A DNA stretch of 54,381 nt from Holtermannia corniformis. Its lineage: Eukaryota > Basidiomycota > Tremellomycetes > Holtermanniales. Positions within the stretch are counted from its first letter, which is position 1. The number at the start of each line of letters is the position of its first letter. The notes below the pieces were generated by a model. The model was not told where the DNA came from. It ran no database searches and worked only from the letters and a program-made list of their open reading frames with translations. Below are positions 1-10,754 of this stretch, piece after piece. Location of the stretch: assembly GCA_001599935.1 (NCBI GenBank), contig BCIJ01000021.1, positions 106,676-161,056 of the forward strand, given 5' to 3'. The position numbers were made by a program, and so were the translations under genes.

Positions 1-118
1 GAAGACGAGGGGCGCGGCGGCGCAGCCGCAGCGCACAGACAGTGGTGCGAAAGCACCAGTGGCACTCTGAGCGCCGCGCAGCGGCTACTCGCCACGTGAC
101 ACCGCCGTAGGCGTGACA
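1..118 (+). repeat. End of a family-B LTR, cut by the window edge
   Basis: The stretch matches the end of the LTR at 14623-14950. Both contain CAGCGCACAGACAGTGGTGC, then a CACCAGTGGCACT block, a CACGTG-containing block, and the terminus GGCGTGACA. The copy is diverged and lacks its start, which lies outside the window. Whether it is a solo LTR or part of a longer element cannot be told, and no target duplication can be checked. Confidence 0.75.
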
Positions 119-138
119 GTGACGCTCACGGTGCACTA

Positions 139-582
139 TCAGCTGTCAGCGTTCGAACTAGATGATGATCCGCGCATACGATCTCCCAACTTCTTGAGTT
201 TTGGACTGGCGGGCGGCGGCTGAGAGGCAGCGAGAGTGTTCGAGCCGCTGGCTACACCAGGTAGCGCCTTGTTCTGTGCCTTGTAGTACTCGCGAAGTAC
301 CAGGATGAGTGATTGGACGTTTTTGATGTTGTCCTGGTCATTCTCGCTTGAATCGCCGTGAAACTGCTCGGCGCCAGCGCCACCGGTGGCCTCGAGCAGC
401 TCTGCATCAGGGTCAGCTCTGATGCAGATCGTCCAATCATCCAGACGCACCGGCTGGCTCGAGACCCTTTTCAAGCAACGTGCATTCGTCCAACAAAGCC
501 TTGAGGTGTGCCATCTTGCCGCCGGGTGATTTGGTGTAGGTGTCTGAGAGGGATTCGAAGCTACTGCGAGCAAGTGGATGTT
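139..582 (-). CDS. 3' exons of an unrecognised gene, 5' part not found
   Basis: Two minus-strand exons can be read. The upstream one starts at 582 after a good acceptor (a T-rich stretch and TTACAG) and runs into a GTGCGT donor. After a short intron with a CTGAC branch site, the last exon begins with residues ELLEATGGAGAEQF and ends at a TGA at 139-141. The frame stays open across the join, and the C-terminus is rich in Ser, Pro and Asn (ASQPPPASPKLKK, then a serine run). No ATG or exon could be placed upstream, because the next 250 bases are GGATATCC repeats with ambiguous bases. An internal ATG in the first exon (MAHLKALLDECTLLEKG) could be a start instead. I do not recognise the family. 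It is either the tail of a gene whose 5' exons lie beyond the repeat or a truncated remnant. Confidence 0.45.
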   Translation of the reverse strand, partial: NIHLLAVASNPSQTPTPNHPAARWHTSRLCWTNARCLKRVSSQPVRLDDWTICIRADPDAELLEATGGAGAEQFHGDSSENDQDNIKNVQSLILVLREYYKAQNKALPGVASGSNTLAASQPPPASPKLKKLGDRMRGSSSSSNADS

Positions 583-599
583 CTGTAAGACAGTAAAAA

Positions 600-870
600 C
601 GCTCGAGCCGCCGTTTCAGATGGCTCCGGCGTTTCGGCGTATCCGCGCCTTANCCCCCAATCNGCGAGGATATCCGCCGTATCCGCGCTGATCCTNGTAT
701 CCGCGTTTGTCAAAAATCTGCGGATATCCGCCCTCGAACGTTTCTGATCCGCTAAACGATCCTTGTCACTCACGTGCAGATCCTTGTATCCTCACTTGGT
801 GCTGTAACCAGGATCCCAGTGGATATACCGCCGTTTTTGTTACGTAACGCCAAATCGTGGATATCCGCCG
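600..870. repeat. Cluster of GCGGATATCCGC-like palindromes with ambiguous bases
   Basis: TATCCGC or its complement recurs near 640, 670, 681, 698, 721 and 857, several times as the full palindrome GGATATCC. Three undetermined bases (653, 663, 696) fall inside the cluster and suggest collapsed or variable repeat copies. Palindromic GGATATCC arrays are common in subterminal regions of some hAT DNA transposons, so this may be the end of such an element. No transposase and no clear terminal inverted repeat are visible, so that assignment is only a suggestion. Confidence 0.5.
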
Positions 871-1187
871 TGAATTTTTTGATTCTGTGCTACATTCGGT
901 TGGCGTATGGCACCCTTGCAACCCTGAGACGAAGGAGATCGGGCCGCCGTACCGTTGTGTAGCGAAAGCGACGCCTGCGCAATGCGAGACAGCGGGCGAT
1001 GAAAGCGCAGGAGCAGGTTGTGAGAGGGGAAGTGCCGTACGATTTCCCCTTGACCTTCTCGGTTATTGGCGTGACATACCGCGGGGTGGCATAGGGATGC
1101 GGCTGATTGAATGTGACGCCCGAGAAGCTGCCCAGACGGAGTTAAGAATGCATCACACGACGCATATCAAGCACCACACAGTTGACC
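871..1187. other. No supported gene
   Basis: An open frame on the plus strand crosses this stretch and continues antisense into the small gene at 1188-1484. It has no recognisable motif, signal or splice structure. I see nothing else here. Confidence 0.4.
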
Positions 1188-1484
1188 TCACTTGGACTTC
1201 GGTTCAGTCGTCTGCAGTGGCGAGGACTGCGCATGGTCTCTGTGGGAGGCCGATGCGCTTGACATCTTCAAACGCTTCTCCATGGCAGCCTTTGCGTCTT
1301 CCTCAGTTGTAAACCAGCCGTCCAATCCGTCACAGATTGGTTCGAGTAGACCATATGGGGTGTCGAACGCCCTATCGGAGGCTTCGTCTTCGGTCGTGAG
1401 TCGAGTGAAACTGGAGTAGATATAGCCTCTCTCACACGCTTCAAGAACGAAGTAGCGGTCCGAACCGATGGTGAAAGTCTTCAT
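1188..1484 (-). CDS. Small protein, first of three tandem paralog candidates (98 aa)
   Basis: An intronless frame runs from ATG at 1484 to TGA at 1188. The N-terminus (MKTFTIGSDRYFVLEA) is predicted to be beta-rich. It is followed by a Thr-rich middle, a G-x-x-G-W-F-T-T-E-E-D-A-K-A-A-M segment and a polar tail. The pattern of an N-terminal xFTL..D strand and a W-F-x-x-E-x-x-A helix near the C-terminus resembles the gene at 2380-2661, although this copy is the most divergent of the three. There is no signal peptide, membrane segment or known domain. All three copies lie on the same strand, about 220-330 bp apart, which suggests local duplication. Function is unknown. Confidence 0.5.
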   Translation of the reverse strand: MKTFTIGSDRYFVLEACERGYIYSSFTRLTTEDEASDRAFDTPYGLLEPICDGLDGWFTTEEDAKAAMEKRLKMSSASASHRDHAQSSPLQTTEPKSK

Positions 1485-1811
1485 ATTGTCACAACGGCCT
1501 GCTGAACGAACTATTGGATTACTGACTGGCGTTTATGCGTCAAGATGTAGCCGCAACAAGAATTGTTTCTTTTCTACTTGAGCCGCGTTTCCACACGGTA
1601 GTTCCCTGTACAAGTCTGCTCGGCTCGGCTTTCACAATATACGTACAGTGTTGCGGCAGCATCTCAACGTCAGCTAAATGATTTGCCGATGCGCAATCGC
1701 AGTCGCTCTGCAAGTTCGGCACAGCTTTACAGCCGAGCGATACCGGATCATGTATGTCAAGGGAGCACGTTCAAGGCTACAGACCGTCCTTTGCATCTCC
1801 CTGCAACGGTT

Positions 1812-2159
1812 TCACGTATCCACACCGTGATCCGCTACACTTTCCAGGTGTCTGAAAATCCCATCTATCTTGAACATCAAGTCACCTTCGAATGTTAGCG
1901 TGGGCGGACTCTTTGGCTCCTCATCCATACACATATGGCGAATGTAAAAATCGGCCTGCGCTTGGTTTGCAAAATGCCCATGATGAATGCGGACAAGCTC
2001 GAGCCACCCATGACGAGAAGCTTGGTCGGTAGGCGACCGCCCGCGGGAAGCTGTAAGCGTCCATATCTCGGTGATGCGCCTGTTATTGACATTGGTCGTC
2101 TCGGTCAGCAGGAAGCGCTTGATGCTGCCATCTGAGCTGGTGGTCGTAAGGTCGTACAT
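1812..2159 (-). CDS. Small protein, second tandem paralog candidate (115 aa)
   Basis: An intronless frame runs from ATG at 2159 to TGA at 1812. It shares with the next gene the sequence of features SSDG / LLTETTN / TEIWTLT / ASRHGWLELV (in the other copy SDDG / LLTETIN / TQIYRVT / ASRKGWLLLL), in the same order and spacing. The C-terminal 35 residues have no counterpart in the other copies. Nothing suggests secretion or membrane insertion. I do not recognise the family. The paralogy with 2380-2661 is visible by eye over roughly 75 residues and is the main evidence that both are real genes. Confidence 0.55.
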   Translation of the reverse strand: MYDLTTTSSDGSIKRFLLTETTNVNNRRITEIWTLTASRGRSPTDQASRHGWLELVRIHHGHFANQAQADFYIRHMCMDEEPKSPPTLTFEGDLMFKIDGIFRHLESVADHGVDT

Positions 2160-2379
2160 GGTGTATGTTCACTCTGCAAGCTGATTGCAGGACAGTAGCA
2201 GTGCGAAGGCATGTATCACGCCCAGCCCGTGGCTGGCTGGGAAGACACAACTACGAACAAAAGAAGGCTGTTTGCGAAAATCGGGCGCAACAGAGAAGTG
2301 TGTCAATCATGGATGCATGCAGACTTTGGCAGCGCGCACAAGTCGGCTGCTCCATCTTGAGAGGACCGTGTACGTTACG

Positions 2380-2661
2380 TCAAGTGGGGAGCGCTCCATC
2401 GCCGTTCGAGGTGACCGGCTTGGCGAGCTTGTTGGGTGGGTGTTCTTTGTTCAAATAGTCAAGCGCTTCGTCTTCGCTGTCGAACCACGCAGGGTGCTCG
2501 CTAAGAAGCAAAAGCCAGCCTTTGCGGGAGGCCATTGTATTCGTTGTTTGTTTCTCGGTAACTCTGTAGATTTGCGTGCATGACTCCCCGTTGATTGTTT
2601 CTGTTAGCAAGAGGTATTTGACGGGGACACCATCGTCGGATATCAAGGTGAATTCGCGCAT
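2380..2661 (-). CDS. Small protein, third tandem paralog candidate (93 aa)
   Basis: I start the frame at ATG 2661 (MREFTLISDDG) because this aligns with the starts of the two neighbouring copies. The frame stays open upstream to 2826, but that extension has no counterpart. The order of motifs is FTLISDDG, KYLLLTETIN, TQIYRVTEK, MASRKGWLLLL, AWFDSEDEALDYLNKE. It ends at TGA 2380. The length and alternating hydrophobic pattern suggest a compact alpha+beta domain. It lies just downstream of KU70 on the same strand (KU70 ends at 2889), and there is no sign that the two are linked in function. Confidence 0.55.
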   Translation of the reverse strand: MREFTLISDDGVPVKYLLLTETINGESCTQIYRVTEKQTTNTMASRKGWLLLLSEHPAWFDSEDEALDYLNKEHPPNKLAKPVTSNGDGALPT

Positions 2662-2888
2662 ACGAAGAGGTTGCTCGCACCAGACTGCGCTTATAAGTTC
2701 GACAAGATGAGAGGAGTTCATTCGCCACGAATGAGATTTCGGTATCGGTGCTTGCGGTCTAATTAGACTTGGAAGCCTTCCCGTGAGTCGAATATCAGAA
2801 GGTCCAGCACACCTTGGCTCTCTCACCGTGAGGGCATCAATTTCATCATCTCATATATCATACTACGACACATTCCTACATTGACACC

Positions 2889-5800
2889 TTAGTCATCCTC
2901 TTCGCTTTCGATCCGCTTCTTCTTCTTCCTGCCGCCTTTTGCTGGTCCTGCGTCCTCGTTGTCGTCTTCGTCCCCGGGTATGCCCGGGCCAGCCTCCTTT
3001 GCGGCTTTGTCGAGATGCGGACCGACGACTTCGAGGATATCGGCCTTTTTTGTCCGTCCACTAAGCGAGATGCCTTCGATCGTCAATGACCGGAAAAGAA
3101 TGATCGCACCGGAAGCCTGCTCACCGTGTTTGCTAGCGTAAGCGCGCAGGTCTGCGACGGTGATCTGGATCGACGTGAGCGCCGCCCGGTGAAGTGCGGT
3201 TGTGCGGTTGACCGACCTTCTTGACGTTCTCGTCACGCCACAAGTCCATGATCGAGTCTTCGTCCACTTCCTGAAATTGTCAGTATGCCGACTGCACGCT
3301 GTACGGGCACGCACTTTAACCGGACGCTTGACAGGTTTCTCCTTGACGATCTGCCCAACCGCACGCTCGTCTTCCAGAATCGTCTCGTTCCATTTGCGCA
3401 TCTGAGCACCAGCAGCCTGCGACAGTCAGTATTGCTAGCGTACAGGCTGTGAGCCTACCTTGTGGATGCCCTCGTACTTTGGCAGGGCCTTGTCCTCGAT
3501 CTGATCAGGCTCAAACTCTTCGTCGAAAGCGAGTGACTGCAGCTGCGCATAGTGATATGCCAGCGCTGGGTGGTGAGCGATCTCATGGGATGCGTCGCCA
3601 ACCTCACGCACAAGGATTCGGGTAGTACTCTGACTGAAACTTGCCAGCTCGGATCCGAAGCTTTTTCATGATGGCAGCCATTGCATCGCGCTGTTCGTCG
3701 GTGCCTGTTGGCGTCAGCAAAGCTCTACGCGCGAGAACGGACATACAAGTCAGATGTGAGCTGATGGCTTTTGGCACGCCACGGACGTCGTCGAGGAACG
3801 GCAGAGGAACGAGGTGGAAGCCCGGCGGTTGGTCCTGGCCGCCCGAGTCCTCGTCCAACGTCTCTTTCTGAGCAGGGTCAGCTCTCGCACGCAGAGTCAA
3901 CGACGGACCGATGGGATCATGGCGCAGAACTCGGGTTGCGAGTTCTTGCGGAACATGGTCAATACGAGGCCGTGGCGGTTTTGCGAGACGCAGGCCTTGA
4001 GCAGGGCGGCAAACGTTCGCGTGCTGCCCGTGTAGGCCTAGGACATGTCAGCTCTCGCCTGTCCCGACCACACCATGTACATACATTCTCATCCGGGTAG
4101 ATAAAGTACGAGTGCTTGACGTTGTGATCTACTTTGAGCGTGGCGGGATCTCGAAAGCCAAGAATCTTGATTTCTGCGGAGCATGAGCCCCACGGCTACC
4201 ACTGTTCAGCGTACTAACGCGGCGTCATGCCCATCGTCTTGAGCTGCTTCTCCTCCTCGGCCGTCATTTGAAGCTGTGCACGTCAGTCGATCGTGGCTGA
4301 TTGCAATATGAGCTAGACTGACCGCCGTGCGCGCGACAAATTTCTTCGGCTTCTTCGGTTTCTCCTCAACCGTCTCTTCAACCTCTGGCTCCTCCATCTC
4401 TTCATCTTCGTCGCGCTCGGCTCGTACGCGCTCATGCTCTTCGACGACCTGGGCGTGCTCGGCTGAATGCCACCAGTTTGGCTCGAGCGCGTTGTCAATC
4501 TTCTCACTGCCAAAGTAGAACATGCGCGCCGTGTCCTTTTCCTTGAGCGCTTCGCCGGTTTCCTGCGCAGGTGTCAGCTGATGATCGTGCAAAGCTGACA
4601 CGGTCTCAACATTGGGCGCGATACGCGACCCAGAGACATTACCGCAGCACACAGACTCACCGCCACATTGTAGTCCGTCTTGGGCACGACCTCTTCAATC
4701 TGCTGCCCGCGCATCTTGTAATACTTGTACGTCCCCTTTTTCTGCTCCGAGACCATTGCGTAGCTGTCAACGTCAGCGCGGTCGTCGACGCTCCAAAGTC
4801 TCACCCGTTGACGCCGATCTCGATCGCCCCAAGCTTGAGCGGGATACTGAACAGGATCCGCTTGGGCGCCTGACGGACCACGAGCTCGCTCATGACTAAT
4901 GTCAAATCTGCCAAGCCGTCGGCTTCGAGATCGGCTTGGGTGTCGGCTGGGTCGTCTTCTGGCCGGTTGAGGATATCCTGCGCTGGGTGTCAGCTCCTTG
5001 GCGTGATTTGTGCAAAGACGCGGCCTTGTGGCTCAGAGTTGAGATGCTTGTCGTGGTAGTGTCGAGTGAATCGATTCGTGGATTCTTCGCCTCCACGACT
5101 CGTTCAAAGCAATTGTCCATCACAACAAGTCAAGCAGCATCGAGCCGAGGCACGAGCACACGCACGTTCCAGTATACGTTGGCATCAAAGCGCTCGCCCG
5201 GCCGATTGATGAAATACGTATCGACCGAGATCCCGTACATGGACAGATCCTGCCGTATGTTAGCCATAGCATCTCGAATCTGGTTGGAGTGGTTGCCTAC
5301 GTTGAAGATGGTCTTTGCTGGGTTCCGGTTCAAGAGACTATGGGTCGGCTGATCCCAGTCTGTGACGAGGAAGACGCGCTTGTTGCCCGCGATCTTGGAT
5401 CCTCTGTGCGGTTCAGCGTCCTGCGGCGGGGATAGCAACGCACGCATCCCTGAATAGCAGGCTACAAGTCGCGAGCACGTCGCCAATATCGACGTCTTGG
5501 CCATCGGCGATGGGTGGGAACATGTCGGTGAAGATTTCGGGTTCGGTCGAGGGGTCGTCTTGGGCTTGTTGGTCGGCCGCTGGGAAGAGTCAGTGTGTTT
5601 CGTAGGTGAGTCAAGGAAAGAGAATAGTCTGTGTAGGTAGCGATAGAGAAGAGTGCTAGAGCTTGGTGGCAGCTTGCCGGTGCACAGGCGACGGCCAGCC
5701 AAGCACCGGCAGCTCCACATTGGACTAGCACATCCCCCGCTACACAACTCTAGACACGGTTGCATCACGATACTGTAGGCAAGTTTCGAGTAGAGAGACA

Positions 5801-6401
5801 GGCGCAAAAGACAGCACCCAGTCGTGAGCCCGTCCAGCGCCGTTCGTCGCAGCCAGTAGTGCCTCCCAGATAATCCGAATCTTACCACTCACTATTCAGC
5901 AGATCCAGCGTCCGCTTTATCTCTTCGGCATTGATCTGTCGGATCGGCTGATACAGATACATTCCCGGCTTGTTCTCGATCGAATTCGACTCGTGCACGA
6001 GCGGTTCCTTGTCCGGCTACGTCTTGCGTCAGCCCATTGGTCTCGTCGCACCCATCACGGTCCAACACACATCGATGTTCCAAAACACGACGCCGACACT
6101 GTCCATCGGGCCCGAGATGACCTTGGATCTTGATATCTTGAGCACGGCGTCGAACGCTTGATGGAACGGCGACCGCTTGCCGTCTTTCCCGGGCGTCTGC
6201 ATGGATCGAGACGCATCGATGCAGAAGAGGATGTGGTCCCGGGACGCGAATTGGTACTGCGATGAGGTGAGAGTCAGGATGGGATGGACTGGAAGCTACG
6301 GGTAGACGGACCTCTGAGCGGTCGAGGTCTTCATCTTCTGGCTGGTCGAACGCGTCCCAGGCGTTCAGGTCGGCGGTTTGGGTGCTGCGATACGCCGACA
6401 T
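2889..6401 (-). CDS. KU70: Ku70 subunit of the Ku DNA end-binding complex
   Basis: Ku70 pairs with Ku80 to bind double-strand DNA ends in the nucleus and starts non-homologous end joining. The ATG at 6401 opens an acidic N-terminus (AWDAFDQPEDEDLDRSE). The VWA-type domain follows after one intron, with DHILFCIDASRSMQ and later VGVVFWNID. The segment GMYLYQPIRQINAEEI is typical of Ku70, and SKIAGNKRVFLVTDWDQP closes the VWA domain. Further exons carry the core, including MAAIMKKLRIRAGKFQSEYY. The C-terminus has a SAP DNA-binding domain (ITVADLRAYASKHGE, SGRTKKADILEVVGPHL) and a basic/acidic tail ending at TAA 2889. At least ten short introns are visible, plus one of about 313 nt (5580-5892). 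No frameshift was seen, but not every junction was resolved. Confidence 0.92.
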
Positions 6402-6862
6402 GATGATCTGCTCGTCTCCGCGACTTGGATGAGCTTGGTGTCGAGCTGAACGTTGTCGGAAAGCAAGAACAAGAAAGCAAGACAAGCTGAACGTTAAGAT
6501 GACGGCGATCACATGAAACATGGCAGGCCTACTGGTGCGCCTATAATGACGCTTGCGTGCCTAAAGCGTGGTCGACTTTGCCGAGGTCGGTGCTGGCTGT
6601 AACGACTGTTTGTTCGCTGTTACTGCCCTTTCGTCGCGTATCGGACACTGGACAAGGTGTTGACCGCCATATGGTAGACTGTAGCGTCCCAGTGATGCCA
6701 GTATTGTCATGTACGATCGTCCAACAGTGCTTGCAGAGGCTGCTCGGTTGGGATCCGAGCGTCTCCGCCGTGTCACGCGCCATCAACCATAGCATCCTCG
6801 CCGCCGTCTGTTCTTCTTTATACCTTTGCTCCATCTCCTTCTTGTACACTCAAACAGCCGCA

Positions 6863-9800
6863 ATGTCACTCAGGCTACTGACCCGCCGCGCATACTCTTC
6901 AGCCTCGGCCGCCGCACGGTCCTCGTCCCAGCTCGCGCCCAAAGCCAGCCAGCTAGCGGAGCAGCTCACAAACGGGTGGAAGGGTGCAGACTTCCTCGGC
7001 GGCAACACGAAAAACTACATTGGCGGAGCGTTCGTGGAGAGCAAAGCCAAGGATTGGCTGCCCGTCTTGGATCCGGTGCGTCATCGTGCCGCGAGATGGG
7101 CAGGTGCTGGTGCTGATCGGGGGATAGTCGACCCAAACAGTCGTCAACTACACGCCAGAGACGACGGCTCAGGAGTTCGATGCTGCGATTGCGGCCGCGA
7201 GCGATGCGTTCAAGACGTGGTCGCAGACTTCATTGCTGTCGCGTCAGCGGATCATGTTTGAGTGAGTGACCTTGGGTGATGGCTTATGGCACCGTACCAG
7301 CACCGCTCTCCTCCACTGTACCATCCATCACTTCTCCTTGATCTTGTCGCACTCTACACTCCTAACACCCATCTCAACCAGCTAACCACCTCGCAGACTT
7401 CAACACCTCATCCGCGCCCACATCCCCGACATCGCCGCCGCCATCACGCTCGAGCAAGGCAAAACGCTCGCAGACGCCAAAGGCGACGTCCTCCGCGGTC
7501 TTCAAGTCGTCGAATCCGCAACGGCCATCACCAGTACCCTCATGGGTGACAAGCTCGAGGTTTCGAAAGACATGGATACGGAGAGTAGGAGGTTGCCGTT
7601 GGGCGTGGTCGCTAGTATCTCGCCGTTTAACTTTCCGGCCATGTGAGTGGGAGGAACGGTTGGATGGAAGGGATGGGACGGGATGGGTGCTGATGGAGTA
7701 TAGGATCCCATTGTGGTCGGCTGCGCTGGCGACGGTGACGGGTATGTCTCTCCTCGTCGCTGTCTTCCTCGTTCAACCTGCCACGCTTGCTGTGTTCCCT
7801 TCTGCAAAGTGCGCGATGGCTGACACCTTCCAGGCAACACCCTCATCATCAAGCCGTCCGAACGCACACCAGGCGCTTCAATGCTGATCGCCGAACTGTG
7901 CGAGCGAGCCGGGATGCCCCCAGGTGTCGTCAATGTGTGAGTCGCTGTTCTCACAAGCTCGAGACTTGGTTTTTGGCAACAGAAAGCAACGAAACATCCT
8001 ACCGAGCGCGCACCGCCGTCAGCTATCAGCTCGCAGGGTTCTGACATTCAGGCTACCCTGCCTGTCCTGGAAGAATCCTGACGCTGTTTCGACGAACGAG
8101 GTCACGCTCCAGCTTTCTGCACGGATCGTGGAGACTCTCGAGCTCCAAGCTCGAAGCTTGGTGTCAGTCGCCACGGCCTGGTTTGGCTTAGAAGGACTGC
8201 TACGCGACTCTCGCCACCGTGGTCAATTCCGCGGACCCGCACAACTCGATAAGACTGCTTCGTTGCCTCTGGTGTCTGCATGCTGAAACATGCTGCCGTT
8301 CAACAGCACCAAAGCCGACATTGCGCTTCCTGCGTCACCTGGACACCGTCGCAGAATACTCTGTCGGCTGACAATGATCGAGACTGCACTGCAACCACTC
8401 GGTATTTGACGATATCATTGCTTGCGCGTGTAGTTGCGTGATGGTGGCACTGCCACGCAGCCATATTGCGCAGCAGATCGCGAAGCATCTGAGACGTTTA
8501 TTTGTGCGGCTGACAGTCGCTGCCCAAAAGCGGAAGCGATCTATCATCGTCGTCGCTGGCGCAACTCTCTTCTCCGATCTAGTGTATGGAATCACATCAT
8601 CAGTAGCTAACATCTACAGTGTACACGGCTCTGTCGGCACCGTCAACCGCATCTGCGACGCACCCGCCATCAAGGCCATCTCATTCGTCGGCGGTGATCG
8701 AGCGGGCAAGCACATCTTCGAGCGGTACGTCAAGTCATCTCTCGACAATTGTGCAGTGCTGATGTGCTACAGCGGTACCATGAACGGCAAGCGTGTCCAA
8801 GCCAACCTTGGCGCCAAAAACCACGCGGTGATAATGAACGACGGTACGTTGCGCTGGGTGTCGCTGAGTGTTGGCTGACGTAGACAGCTAACAAGAACTT
8901 GACTCTGAATGCTCTCGCTGGGGCTGCATTCGGCGCTGCTGGCCAGCGCTGCATGGCTTTGTCTGTCGGTTCGTCGCTGATAAAACCTCTATGAGACGTT
9001 GACGTGATTAGCCGTCTTCGTCGGCACCTCGCGCGAGTGGATTCCCGAGCTGATTGAACGCGCTCAAGCGCTGCGCGTGTCTGGCGGCTTTGAGGACGGT
9101 ACTGATCTGTTCGTGCCCTTCATGCTGGTCGTTCGTTGCTGACGCTCCACAGCGGTCCCGTCATCTCTCCACAGGCCAAGGAACGCATCGAATCGCTCAT
9201 CACCTCTGTCGAGCAAGAAGGTGGCAAGATCCTGCTCGATGGTCGCGGCTACAAGGTAGACGGCTACGAGAATGGCAACTTTGTTGGACCGACCGTGCTC
9301 CACGTCACGACGGACATGAAGGCGTACAAGTGAGTGGACCTATGCTTGCGTGATGGATGGCGCTAATTGTATCGCGCAGAGAGGAGATCTTTGGCCCGGC
9401 GCTGTGCATCGTCGAGGCCGACACGCTTGATGATGCGCTCGACATTATCAATGCCAACAAGTAGTGAGTGGGATCCTCAGTACACGGAACCTGGCTCATG
9501 ATTCGCAGCGGAAACGGTGCTTCCATCTTCGTGAGTCTCTGGCTGCCAATGAAGACACCAGCTGACGCCCACAGACCAACTCTGGCGCGACTGCTCGTAA
9601 ATTCGAGACGCACGCCGAGCCTGGCCAGATCGGCGTCAACGTCGCGATTCCAGTATGTCTCTCGAGACCCCGATAGGTGATCTCAGACTGAGACCGCGCA
9701 GGTACCGCTGCCAATGTTCAACTGGTCGGGCAACAAGGGCTCTTTCATGGGCGATGTCCCATTCTACGGCAAGACTGGGCTCGAATTCTACACTACCCGC

Positions 9801-9919
9801 AAGGTATGTGGCTGACTTGACTGCGTAAGAATGCTGATGTACAGACAACAACGACTCTGTGGCCAGAGGCGGATGCGACGGGGAACCGGGCGTCGGTGGA
9901 CATGCCGCAACTGAATTGA
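6863..9919 (+). CDS. Mitochondrial methylmalonate-semialdehyde dehydrogenase
   Basis: This is a CoA-acylating aldehyde dehydrogenase of the ALDH6 family. It converts malonate and methylmalonate semialdehyde to acetyl- and propionyl-CoA in valine and pyrimidine catabolism. ATG 6863 begins a Ser/Arg/Ala-rich mitochondrial presequence ([20 protein letters not shown]). Next come [18 protein letters not shown], the [13 protein letters not shown] region, [24 protein letters not shown], and [12 protein letters not shown] with ISFVGG. The catalytic cysteine lies in [14 protein letters not shown], and the family-typical end is [20 protein letters not shown]. The stop is TGA 9919. About ten introns are present, nearly all 45-70 nt; the exception is 683 nt at 7937-8619. 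The gene is divergent from KU70 across about 460 bp. The family is well supported by the cysteine motif and the C-terminal signature. Confidence 0.93.
7937..8619 (+). other. Unusually long intron of the ALDH6 gene
   Basis: The donor GTGAGT at 7937 and the acceptor CTACAG at 8619 join the codons of [15 protein letters not shown] in frame, giving a 683-nt intron. Neighbouring introns of this gene are about ten times shorter. I see no open frame with family character in it, no LTR ends and no convincing terminal repeats. Confidence 0.75.
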
Positions 9920-10070
9920 AGCGAGTGTAGCTGTCATGTATGTATAGCTATCGCGTTGCCGGCCGGTCCGATGCGTTGGATGCGATGCGACGAGTCAATG
10001 CTACGTAGATATATAGAGTGACATCTCGTGCGCTGCCATGACCTAGAATGCCTCCTCGCTGGGAACGACC

Positions 10071-10475
10071 TCAAGCACACTTTTCATCCTGCTTCTGGGA
10101 CAGCGTCTGGTTGTCTTGGACAGCGTCAGTGAGCGTTGCGCCGTGGCTGTGAGACGTACCGGTAGTTGGCTCTTTGGTCGAGGTAGAGTCCGCAGTCAAC
10201 ACGAGGTCGGTCAACTGGTCGGCCGCCAAAGCAACGGCCCAGTCCCAGCCATGGTTCTTGACAGCTTCGACGTGTCTGCGAGTCGCTCGGAAGTCAGGCG
10301 GCAGGTTTGCGATGATAGTGTCTAGCTGAGCGTCGTCGACCTCGACATGGCAGCCGTACCAGTAGTACCACATCATTGCGACTGCAAAGTGTTCGGATCG
10401 TCGGTGCCAAGTACGCTCGGCCTCTGGAAGCGCGGCGATCGTGGCGTCATACTCTGGCGAGGTCCAGTAGTCCAT
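10071..10475 (-). CDS. Hypothetical protein, two exons (119 aa)
   Basis: ATG 10475 starts MDYWTSPEYDATIAALPEA. The first exon ends at 10160 with donor GTACGT. A 45-nt intron (10115-10159, branch site ACTGAC) is followed by a 44-nt exon ending ...SQKQDEKCA at TGA 10071. Total length is a multiple of three. The middle is aromatic (MMWYYWYGCH) and is followed by helical segments with NHGWDWAVALAADQLTDLVL. The aromatic patch recalls the YG box of SMN proteins, but it is not C-terminal and lacks the repeated Y-x3-Y/G spacing, so I do not assign it. The gene converges with the ALDH6 gene about 150 bp away. Function is unknown. Confidence 0.6.
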   Translation of the reverse strand: MDYWTSPEYDATIAALPEAERTWHRRSEHFAVAMMWYYWYGCHVEVDDAQLDTIIANLPPDFRATRRHVEAVKNHGWDWAVALAADQLTDLVLTADSTSTKEPTTGTSHSHGATLTDAVQDNQTLSQKQDEKCA

Positions 10476-10754
10476 AACGAGGATGGTGGTTGCTCAAAGT
10501 GATGGGATCAAGATGGGGACATTCCAATACACGCGTCCCGGTCGCTCATTACCCGGCCCCGGAGGACATCACGCGACCAGAGCAAGATAGTGTAGACAGA
10601 CAATCACATACACATATGCTATTCAACAATGCTCTTGGCTCTCCACACTCGGAACACCTATGTCATTGGCTTACTGTTGGCCGCCTCTTGGAGACCCTCC
10701 GGCCTGCCTCGAGCCGTCGGCCTGCAAAGGCCCAGGCCGGCCTTCCCAAGTCAG

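Noticed and set aside
857..1312. Plus-strand frame of 151 codons.
   Set aside because: It overlaps the small gene at 1188-1484 on the other strand, has no motif and begins inside the GGATATCC cluster.
8440..8510. A possible C/D snoRNA in the long intron (GTGATGG followed by CTGA about 60 bases later).
   Set aside because: CTGA words are everywhere because of the branch-site consensus, and no terminal stem or rRNA guide match can be shown by eye.
10071..10475. SMN-like YG box in the hypothetical protein (MMWYYWYGCH).
   Set aside because: It is internal, lacks the Y-x3-Y/G repeats and is not followed by the usual short C-terminus.
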